A stretch of DNA of 64,000 nucleotides from positions 23,068,193-23,132,192 of the forward strand of contig NC_051088.1 in assembly GCF_901709675.1 (NCBI RefSeq). Direction: 5' to 3'. Positions 54,845 to 64,000 of the stretch are shown here, piece by piece. The DNA is from Syngnathus acus (Eukaryota > Chordata > Actinopteri > Syngnathiformes > Syngnathidae). The notes beneath the pieces are model-generated. The model was not told the DNA's origin, did not search any database, and saw nothing but the letters and a program-made list of their open reading frames with translations. The position numbers were made by a program, and so were the translations under genes. How positions within the stretch are numbered: the first letter of the stretch is position 1; every line of letters starts with the position of its first letter.

Positions 54845-56214
54845 TCAGTCCATCTCCAGGTCCATCAATTTGTTGCGTGAGCGGGGAGTGTGCGCCATGT
54901 CGCGGCAGCAGCACTGGGCGCAAACCAGGCCCAGGACCAGCGAGAAGAGGCCCACACCTGCAGAAAGTACAAGAACTCAAATGGGACTCTTTATTTTTTA
55001 GGAATTCCTGCTGCTGTTTTGTGTGGTTCCTTCCAATGACTCAATATTTGCAATTTTTATGAACAGAGCCGCTTATTTATTGTTCTACATTGCAATGCCA
55101 CATCGAAACCTAATTGATGTGGAAAAAAGGATATACTCAATTTAAGATGCTCTGTTTGTTTTACTGATGTGCAAGTCCCCGCACGACACACCAGAGATAA
55201 AAAGCCCCCAAAGCTATGACTTGTGACAATTTCATGTGTACTGCAGACTACACGTAAAATACACACACAATTCTTCTGAAGACTGTTCTCCATCTGCCTG
55301 CAATATTTCTATTAGTATTGCAGCATTTTGGAATGCATCCAGCGAGAGCGGCGCCACTGCCAACTAAGCAGATTTGACTGATTTGCGTTACTAAACTTCA
55401 GCCTGGCTCGTTCTTGCCTCGCTGAAAGCCACAGCACAATAACAACAGGAGCTTTTTTTTTGTGTGTGTTTGTGGCAAGCGTGTATGAATGTGATTTTAC
55501 CTATTGATGCTGAAACGCCATACAAGAGGGGCAACTTTAGGGACTCCCACACTGCAAAGCAAACAAGAAAGCAGAAGAATTGGTGAATTTGTGTCTGGAA
55601 CGCAAAATGTCACATTAAGAGTGCACACACTCCTTACCGGCAAATCGGACTGTCAGGAAGATTCTGGAAGACGTCAACTCCCCGGCTTGGGTCCAGGCTC
55701 CCGTGGAGGCAGACAGGTACCAGGGGGTAGCCACACAGTGGTACTCGCCGCTGTCACTACAAGACAAAAACATGGTGGGATGTTTATAAATCACAAGCGG
55801 TGGTGGGAAAAAAAGACTCAGATAGGACAATGACCAAAATGTACAAAAGAAAATGAGTGATGGTTAAATGAAGCTTTGAATTTGCTTCATGAAGCAGTTG
55901 TTGTATTTTTTGACTCCTCTAGATGCCGCTCTCTGTTCAACATTGGGGTCGACACCCTAACTTTAGCCGTTTCTTAAAACCCTTCATTTAAACAACCACT
56001 TGTGCGCCAACACGGATGACAACTCACCTGTCATGGGCGCCGTGGACGTTCAACGTGTACGAGTGCGTGTCCTCACGTTCGATAGAAACGTCACTGGAAG
56101 AGTTGCGATCCTCTTTACGCACAACCCCGAAGCGGTCCACGCTGGCTACTTGCGTTGTCGTCTGCCCTCCGCGAAGTCGTGTGAAAAACCAACGAACCTC
56201 ATAGGCTAGGTGAT
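54845..56214 (-). CDS. ptgfrn: PTGFRN-like Ig-superfamily membrane protein, C-terminal part only
   Basis: Four last coding exons: 56214-56028, 55756-55638, 55551-55501 and 54957-54845, in phase with GT-AG boundaries. They encode most of a V-type Ig domain, with the core Trp in EVRWFF, SYTLNV, and the C-terminal Cys in SGEYHC. A linker, a single membrane span (LPLLYGVSASIGVGLFSLVLGLVC), a Cys-rich juxtamembrane CAQCCCR and the tail RNKLMDLEMD follow. The span and tail resemble human PTGFRN (tail LMSMEMD as I recall). EWI-family proteins of this type partner with the tetraspanins CD9 and CD81. The preceding exon, with the first Ig cysteine and the other Ig domains, is not in the window. IGSF3 or CD101 relatives are alternatives. 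Confidence 0.78.
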
Positions 56215-56726
56215 CTGAAAGAAACACAGGCAGGCAAGTCTATAATCATCGTCATACCTTGACGTTTCAATCGGACGTGTGAAATTGATTACTAATGAAC
56301 AGGGCCATTTTTTATGAGGGTGATTTTTAATCTCAGGCTTTCCTGTTCAAAGGGCAGGTGTGTCTGTTATCCCTCAAAACCCCCTCGAAGCGGAGACATG
56401 CTGTCAAACCTGGCATGATCTGCGCTATTTATGCATCTTAAGAAAAACATTTACGTGCAAGAGTCACGTTTCAGAACGGCAGCTCATTGTGGTATTTTGG
56501 ACGCAGCCCTGACGACTGACACGCACAGATCCGTCTGAGTCTTCGGAGCAGCTTAATCATGAACATGTTCGTGGGGGGCGTGGGTTTTTTTTTTTTTTTG
56601 CTCCTCTCCCAGTGAGGGAAATAAAAGTGATGGATAGGCAGCATAAGAAAAAGGATGCCGCTGATGACAAATGGAGGCAAACAGGGATGAGAGAGAATTA
56701 TGATAATCGATGTAATCGTTGGAGGA

Positions 56727-56746
56727 GGGGGGGGGGGGGGGGGGGG
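56727..56746. repeat. Poly-G run
   Basis: Twenty consecutive G in the ptgfrn-like intron. Confidence 0.9.
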
Positions 56747-57205
56747 AACTAATTATTTCTAGAAGGGAGGGAGAGCGAGCGAGAGAGCGAGCGAGCAAGA
56801 GCACAAACTAGTCATTAGTGTGTCAGGGACAGGAACTATTAGCACTGTGGTGCCTCCTACACACTGGCGTACACACACACAGCCTAAGATGCATGCACAA
56901 ACATGCAAAAACACACACACATGCAAACACAGACACGAAGAACGAGATGACACCTTCGGCAGCCTCTGTCATTTTGGAGACAAATAGACAATGCATTTGC
57001 AAGCGACAACATGAGCAAAAAAAAAAGGCAAAACAATGATGAAAACTATTAAGAGACAGTGGGTGTTAGGCGAGAAAATGATGGATGAAGAAACGAGGTG
57101 GATGAGAAGAGAATGGTGCAAAGGAATAATGATGAGGAAAAAAGTGATGTCACCCGAAGCCACGTAATGAATCACATCTCAAATGCTCCGCGCCACGTTT
57201 GTTTC

Positions 57206-57643
57206 TTAAAGGGGAAATCAACCCCCAAATTATTCTTTACAATCTATTGTATGTGCCCTTCCCCTACAAGTCTAAACACAGCATTCTGGTTAATATTGAG
57301 TTTGTGGAATATGAATTAAGCAGAAAAATTCACCCGTTTTTATCCATAACAGGGGGGCGGCCATTTTGGCACTTGCTGTCAACTGAAAATGACATCACAG
57401 TTGCCAGGTCTCAACAACCAATGACGGCTCAGCTTCAGTAGAGTGGTGAGCCGTGATTGGTTGTGACCCGACACCTGGCAACTGTGATGTCATGTTCAGT
57501 CAAGAGTGGCAAGATGGCCGCCCCTTCGATGGATGAAAACAGGTGGATTTTGCCTGTTTAAATTCATATTTCACAAACGAAACATTAATAAAAACACTGC
57601 ACTGAACATATTATAAAAACTTTAGGGTTGACTTGCCCTTTGA
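57206..57643. mobile_element. Palindromic MITE, about 438 bp
   Basis: The ends TTAAAGGGGAAATCAACCCC and GGGTTGACTTGCCCTTTGA are imperfect inverted repeats. The middle is a second inverted repeat: ATGACATCACAGTTGCCAGG and ACCAATGACGGCTCAGC at the left, against GAGCCGTGATTGGTTGT and CCTGGCAACTGTGATGTCAT at the right. The whole element could fold into a long hairpin. No coding capacity. Confidence 0.8.
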
Positions 57644-58044
57644 ATGGCTTTCAAATTCAAGCGCTGTGAAAAAAAAAAAAGTGGCGGTACTCGTCATACA
57701 CTGGCCTTTGATTTGCTCTTCAGACTGAGAGCTATCTTGAACACTCACTCAACAAAATGTCTTGACACCTATTTAGTCAATTGTGCCGTGTACTCGTATA
57801 GCTGCCACAATAAATGGATGCGCTTGACAGATGGAGCCAGGATTGATTATCATTGAGAGGATAAAATAAACCAGAAGATAAATGTAGCTGTAAATTACAA
57901 AACAAGAGCATCACTAGAATGGCTGTGAAGGAGGGAGGTGAATTTTTCATTTCACATTTATGCATAAAAAGTAACTACAGTTCTACAATAAACGGACTGA
58001 AATCCCAAAATGTAAAAACCTTAATCTTGATCAGACATCCACCT

Positions 58045-58121
58045 ACAGTGTATCCAGAAAGTATCCACAGTTTTACGTTTTCCACATTTTATATTACAAC
58101 CTCATCCCAAAACAGAATAGT
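58045..58121. mobile_element. Tc1/mariner-like fragment
   Basis: ACAGTGTATCCAGAAAGTAT, CCACATTTTATATTACAACC and TCATCCCAAAACAGAATAG resemble the start of a very common fish repeat (ACAGTGCATCCGGAAAGTAT type). Only about 80 bp is recognisable. Confidence 0.55.
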
Positions 58122-59435
58122 ATAATAGAGTAATAGCCACCAGGGGGCAGTACAACACAGCACAAAGACAAGCAAAGAAGAGTTTCACAAATACTGTTTT
58201 GTTAGCCCTTCTGTGGTGATTTGCTTCTTGGTTAGCATTAAGCTAACTGACTACATGTGATTCTCTGCTTTGTTTGACAGTACCCTTCAATTGGTAGCTT
58301 GAAGGTTCTTTTGAGAAATATTCACAATGTGCCAAACTGCTAATTGTTATTTATTTAAAACGTTTGCACACAAGTCAAACACAAAAATCATGTTGTATCA
58401 GCTTGTACGTCAAAAAAATTCAAGTCAGGTATTTCGATGCGTTACCGAAAATATAAACGTTCTACTCTTGAAAAGATGACTATCTGCCTTTCTTGTTAGT
58501 GATCAAAGACACATTTCACACGGTAACACAGATCTGGTCTATGAAGTGAGCTTGCTTGTTTTTGGTGAAGGGCAAGCGTGGTCGAGGAATGGAGCTATAT
58601 TTAGCAAGCTTGGGCTTTCTTGCAGTTTGTCTTCTCTTCCCCCATCCACTACCGTCTTTGTTCTTGACAGTGGCGATGACTGAGAATGCGCAGCGAGAAG
58701 GGGCGGATGGAGCTGGAGGATTTGGAATACTTAGTGAGTGTAGAGATTATTTTGTTTATCACTCAAGCCCCAAAATCATCAGTGGGGAGTCATTTTGGGA
58801 GGGGTGGGGGGACACCTTGAGCTTCGAGCACCGCTACTTCCTCCTCCAGGTCTATCCGAGAGTCATCCAGCAGGCTGACTCACTGCTGCGGCCCCATATG
58901 GACCCACCGTGTCGGTCCTGCTACATGAACGCACACATTCCTGAGTTGATAAGATGAATGCATTGCCCGCTGACTTTTTCCACAGCGATTTGATATGCTG
59001 GAAATTTATGAACCGTACTATGGAAAGCCGATTGTGAGCAGTGACCTTGTTTTGGTGCCGTAAATGGGCAAAAGTGCAAATGTTTCAAGTAGATTGAACA
59101 ATTGCTTTGTTTTTACACATCTGGCGCGGGAATTTTTTTTTTTGTCATATCACGAGTACGCCTACAGATTGATGATGACCTCCGAAGGTACAACATAACT
59201 GATTAATATACGAAAAATCATTTTGTTTTGTCTGCTTAAGATTAGTATTCATTTCTCAGGCATTTAACATAAAAAAAAAAATGGTACCTTCAAAGTACGT
59301 ATATAAAGTGAAGCCCAATAATATGGACTCAAAACTAAATAAATAAAACATGCCTTTGAGTATGAGGTGACATTTACCACAAAAAAATTGAGTTAAAAAA
59401 AAATAAATCTTTATAATAGTATGCTATTGAGTTTT

Positions 59436-59560
59436 TGAATGAAGCAGAAAAATCCTCCCATTTTTATCCATCTCAGGAGGCGGCCATTTTGTTTTGGCAC
59501 TACCGCTTGCTGGCAATTGAAAATGACATCACAGTACCAAAAGGGCTCAGCATGCAAAAG
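59436..59560. mobile_element. Partial relative of the 57.2-kb MITE
   Basis: TTTTTATCCATCTCAGGAGG, CGGCCATTTTGTTTTGGCAC and TGAAAATGACATCACAGTAC follow the same order as 57336-57402 in the element at 57206-57643. The terminal repeats and right half are absent or too diverged to see. Confidence 0.7.
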
Positions 59561-62500
59561 TACAAAACAATTTTTTATTTTAGCCATATTTGAACTAGCA
59601 TTTTTTTTTAGTCCCATCCCTGATGTAGTGTATCTTAAGCCCGATGAGCGATGCAGAAAATAGAGGAGGGTCCAGTCAACCCGGTTAGAGTAGAACTTCA
59701 AGTGCAGAAGCTTGATTACACGCTTTAAAGTGATGCGCTGGCTTCATTAAGCGGAGAAGGAGCAGCGTCGTGATGGCAAGTGAGAACGCCGGCGCACCTC
59801 TAACTGACTATCTGGCTCTCGTCTGAGCTCATAAAACTAAAATGGCTGTCTGCGGAAATGAAAACAGCCTGATTGGATTTCTCCCGATTAATCCCCGGAG
59901 AAAACTCCGAGGCTCCAAACTGCCTGAAATTCAAACACAGACACGCAAAAGGCCGACAATTACCACACACGCTTATAATGAAAATGGCTGCGAGTTCTCC
60001 GCGCCATAAAGCAGGGCGGCGCTGGCAGAGCGGAATCCCGACAAAAAGATAAAAACACCATTTAGCCTCTCGGAAACAAAGCTGCCGGGCGGCGATACGT
60101 CCCTCATTAACTGCTGAGCGCTGAAAAAGATCTACAGTAGATGAATTCTGCTTCATGTCTGCTCGCTATGTGGCCGCTTAACTAAGAGTTGAATTTGATA
60201 TTTTGATATGCTGTTTGAGGCTTCCTTCAAAGTCTTATAGCCTCCTTTCCCAACGCGACTAATGGAGCGAAAATCATTGCATTCTTCTTGCTGTTCAGGA
60301 TCCGCTGAACGTATTTAATTAATTGCGTCGTCACTCTTCTTTCTTTTGTTTGCTCTTAATTTACTAGTAAGATTGCTTTGGAATTACGAATAAATAAAGC
60401 CGAAGGCGCATGAAAGTTGAATCAAAGGCTCGGCGTACCGAAAAGCAGTTTATGCCACCTTGGTTGAAAATAAAATAAAAATAAAGTGGCACATATTGCA
60501 TTAACGTGAAGGGAGACATTTTGCAGCGTGAACAGAATTAAAGCTGATTACTGTAAATCAGGTTGAGATGAGCGGTGATGATTTAACAGGTGCCAAGTTG
60601 CGTCAATGAATCCATCCATCTGTTTCCGGGGTTTTTGATGCTTATGTAATCACCCACTTTTGAGGTTCGTGGAGCTCTTCCAGCAGCGGGACCAAATATT
60701 TTCCGAATGGCAGTTTTTTGGACATTATCGCAATGCTGGTAAAAGTATTGGTGGGACTCGTCTTTTCCCTCTCAACGAGACGAATTTTGCCCCTCCTTTC
60801 CCTCCCTCTCGACAAGCTCTTTCCCCCCCCAACTTTTCACAGCGTTCTCAAGCCTCCTCTTCCTCCATTTACTGGCTGGGCTATTCACCACTGTTCACTT
60901 TAACAGCCTGTTTAGCGGCCTCCACTTTTGCCTCATTCGCTGCCTCTCCACATCAGCAGCTATTCTTTCGCTAGCTCGTTCCCGTCTCCCCGGCCGGCTA
61001 ACGGAGCGTGAGATTGGCTAATTAACGGCTGCCTGTCGCCCTAGCAAAGACAGCTGGGTAATTTGGTGAGAGTGGAGAGGAAGGCGAGAAGGAGTCAAAG
61101 CAGCAGAAGCAACCAAAGGAGGGATGATAGACTTTGTGAGCCAAAGATGCGGTCGTCAGAGGCGTTCTCAAGCAACAATTTGGCAGGTGTTAATCACCTG
61201 CTAGGAGAACGGCACTGAGGGCGAATGAATGTTATTCGCTTCCTTTCCACGGGTGCCATATCGGAGGGAGAGATGGAGGAGCAGCAGTTGCACCTTTTGG
61301 ACCTTTCTTATAAAAGAGATGGAAGAAATAGTATCCAGCAAATAGCGAGGATTGAGATAATAACCCCTCTAACTTTAATCTTGAAGTGTTCTTTGAAAAG
61401 CCAAAAGGCTCGCAAGATGCACGGCGCTTTTATCGCCTAACGCTACTTTCACAAATGTAGAAAAATAGGAAATGAAATGGAAAAGCTGACGTTTACGTGG
61501 ACAAAATTCCATTAACCCGACCAGAGTTTGGATTAACATTATGATAGGAGTAAATCAGTCTGACAAGCGCAGATTGACGAAATATAGCGGAAATAGTCGA
61601 AGCGACGTACATTGCTTCGTCCATTTCTAATTGAAATGTTATTTTGCATATTCTTCCCGTTTGCACTGTTAGGTGGCGTTAACGATTCCTAATGGAGCTG
61701 CAATGCAGAAGGATAAGTCTCTAAAAGTCACCGTGGAAACAAAGCCAAAGTGACAAAGCAGGGAATTAGCCGAAAAGACAAATTGACACTGCAGAGAATT
61801 TATAAGAGAGAGTAAGAAGAACAAAATCTCTCAATGATGACGTTAGCAGTGGTAAACAAGATTGCCGTGCGTCTTGAACACACATTGGCCTGACTGCCAG
61901 AACATGCCAGTCATTCCATTTGCAAAGGGCAAGTTAGCAAGTAGCGGCAGGCCACATCAAACCCAAACTCCAAATAAGCGCATTTGTTTTTTCTTGTCTC
62001 AGGAAATTTGGAAGATGTTGAAAATTCGGGGAATTAGCTACAAGCCATGCTAATAAGCTACACGCTATGCTAATTGCTAAGCTAACCTACGATTGACACG
62101 CTGGTGTGTTTAATAGTTTACTTGTTTGTTTTCACATTAGCAAAATTTCTATTTTGACTTTAGAGATCTTCTCATTAGAGGAGATGCTTGTTTTTTCTTG
62201 AATCAATGTAGCTTTAGGTAAGTGGCTCCTACAGGAAAAACTATCATTGTGAAGCGGTGAGCGAGACTCCAAATGTGTGCACACGCCTTTGTATTAATAA
62301 AGCTCATAAAAAACCAAAAACAAGCTCCAACAGGAGAGCATCCGCATTCAACGCACCCTCAGGAATGTATTTGCCCAGTTGCTCAACTGAGTTACAAATG
62401 ATGAGTGAACATGAATGATTACAAAAACACCACCGGTGAACATTTAGTCATCGCTATTTGTCAGAAAATACACATTGTCCAAGAATTCAACTGACTGTAC

Positions 62501-63168
62501 TAGGGGAAAGAGTTTGTCTCATCTTCCACGTGGTTGGAGAGAATTTTTGTCCTAAGTATTATTTGATTCCACTGATGGAGGAGCCAATCATTATTTGAGT
62601 GGCCTATGTTGTTTTGTTGAAGGTTTTTTTTTGTGCTTGGCAGTCAACACTGTTCTACCAGATGGAGGACATGAGACTGAGTTCTACAATAGTTTGTTTG
62701 AAACTGATTAGGAGATGATTTGTGTTGTCTGAGGTGGAAGATTCTCCTGTCAGGGTGAGAGGCGGAACTCTGCGGGTATGACTCATTTTTGCTCTATGAC
62801 AAAGTACAGCACTTTGTATGCCGCGGTAAATAATAGTTTTTTTCTTTCATTGTAGATGTAAAAAAAAAAAAAAGCTAGTTCGGAGCCTTGACCCCTGGTG
62901 ATTGTAGGTGGAGGCCGAGCTACAATCGATGAATGGAATATGGTGTGGGTGTTGAGCGAGTCCGAGTGTTTGAAAGCGTTAATGCCATCATTGACTGGTG
63001 TGCAGTGAAAGCCAACTGATATGGAAGCAGCAGGGAAAAGGAGTGTCAGCTAATGCTCTCAAAGCAACTTGTAACGATTTCATTTTTTGCACTTAAAAAA
63101 ATGTTGAATGCCTCAAGGAATGATTGTAAAGACTGATAATGGGAGTACATTAAATCAAGTTTCCATTT

Positions 63169-63412
63169 ACCGCGTTTTCCGCACTATAAGGCGCAACTAA
63201 AAACCTCCAATTTTCTCAAAAGCCGACAGTGCGCCTTATAATCAGGTGCGCCTTATATATGGACCAATATTGAGCCACTCCAGCAGGCGTGTCCAAAGTC
63301 CGGCCCGCGGGTAAAATGTATATATTTTATATGTGGACAAAGTTTTAAAATGGGCCATTCATTGAAGGTGCGCCTTATAATCTGGTGCGCCTTATAGTGC
63401 GGAAAATACGGT
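63169..63412. mobile_element. MITE with TTTTCCGCACTATAAGGCGCA ends
   Basis: Terminal inverted repeats of about 27 nt: the left contains TTTTCCGCACTATAAGGCGC and the right GCGCCTTATAGTGCGGAAAA. Internal direct/inverted GTGCGCCTTATA copies are present. This is a familiar vertebrate non-autonomous DNA element. A fragment reading GGCGTGTCCAAAGTCCGGCC at about 63287-63306 looks like a nested hAT-type piece. No transposase. Confidence 0.85.
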
Positions 63413-64000
63413 TGTATTTCTATGTGCCGCAGGTTTATGAAATGGTTTAATATCTGTCATGTCTGCGCATTGACTAACAAAATTTCCATAAGCAAGTTGC
63501 AAATTACGCATAACAGCCGCTAGTTATTGTTCGTGAAGCCAAGACACCTGAGGAAGCAAAAGTTTGGCAAGCTAAATTGGCACGCCTCACTTTTTGTCAC
63601 ATGACACCGAGCTGCTTGCTTAACATTCAAGCCTGTGCTCCACTCAATCTTGTGACCCAGGAAGTGACATTCGCCACCTCTGGGAATTTTCATCTGCAAA
63701 ACGGGCAGGAAAGCAACTAGAAGTCCCTTTTACCGACCTGACGCGTCAGCGCTTTCGACACTATTAAAGAACAAAGTTGCTCCGAGGGATTACGATCATC
63801 AAAATTAATAATTATCATCTGAAAGTGAAAGCAGTCAATGACATTGGCAGAATCTACTTCCTCCCTGGTTAGAGTGACATACATGAGCACTTTCAAATGC
63901 AAAGCAACATGTTTGCATATTCTATGTACAAAGAGGAAATCCAAACAAGCCTACGAGCGACGTGTTTGAGTCATTTGCTGGAGGGATTTATGGTAGAAAC

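Larger units (their letters stand above)
56215..64000 (-). other. Long ptgfrn-like intron, running off the window
   Basis: The exon at 56214-56028 begins at an acceptor and continues an Ig domain, so the upstream exon must lie beyond 64000 or be unrecognised here. I searched the minus-strand frames for an Ig-domain exon (Cys, Trp, YxC) and found none. Contents are repeats: a G run (56727-56746), a palindromic MITE (57206-57643) and its relative (59436-59560), a Tc1-like fragment (58045-58121) and a MITE at 63169-63412. Confidence 0.5.

Noticed and set aside
58556-58957. 133-codon plus-strand open frame in the ptgfrn-like intron
   Set aside because: Low-complexity composition and no recognised motif. 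An intron-hosted gene is possible but unsupported.

Overview
This window is eukaryotic nuclear DNA, most likely from a teleost fish and probably a percomorph. Genes are split into many short exons with GT-AG introns. Intergenic DNA is rich in microsatellites, MITE-like hAT and Tc1-type elements, and dispersed repeats of the kind common in fish. The encoded proteins are recognisable vertebrate orthologues. The species cannot be named from the sequence. There are no operons, CRISPR arrays or plasmid/phage features.

Layout: (1) 1-4.9 kb has no supported gene, only a tandem duplication carrying an ETS-like CCGGAAGT site, a poly-C run and microsatellites. (2) 5.3-9.6 kb (-) holds a complete TAFA-family secreted-peptide gene, closest to tafa3: four coding exons, 130 codons, with the last coding exon only 12 nt long. 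A CpG-rich stretch at about 12.9-14.9 kb may be its promoter and 5' UTR. (3) 15-18.1 kb is a repeat block centred on a nested tandem array of palindromes. (4) 18.6-19.6 kb (+) is n6amt1/hemk2, and 19.9-25.4 kb (-) is gart, arranged tail to tail. (5) 27.8-30.4 kb (-) is gpr180 and 31.0-32.9 kb (+) is tgds, arranged head to head over a 639-bp intergenic promoter. (6) 38.2-45.0 kb (-) is ddx3, 19 coding exons, with two apparent +1 frame lesions. (7) 45-52.9 kb is intergenic with MITEs. (8) 54.8-56.2 kb (-) holds the last four coding exons of a PTGFRN-like immunoglobulin-superfamily gene; its next upstream intron runs beyond the window end.

All exon boundaries were worked out by hand from splice consensus, reading phase and remembered family sequence. 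For tafa3, n6amt1, gart, gpr180 and tgds every exon joins in phase and the total length agrees with the vertebrate family. The genes do not form one pathway: gart is purine synthesis, n6amt1 is translation-factor methylation, ddx3 is RNA helicase function, tgds is a sugar-nucleotide dehydratase-like enzyme, and gpr180, tafa3 and ptgfrn are membrane or secreted proteins. The most informative observations are an intronic poly(A) signal in gart placed to make the GARS-only short protein, the two frame lesions confined to ddx3, the higher-order palindrome array, a Thr-to-Ser change in the TGDS catalytic triad, and neighbours that lie on four different human chromosomes.
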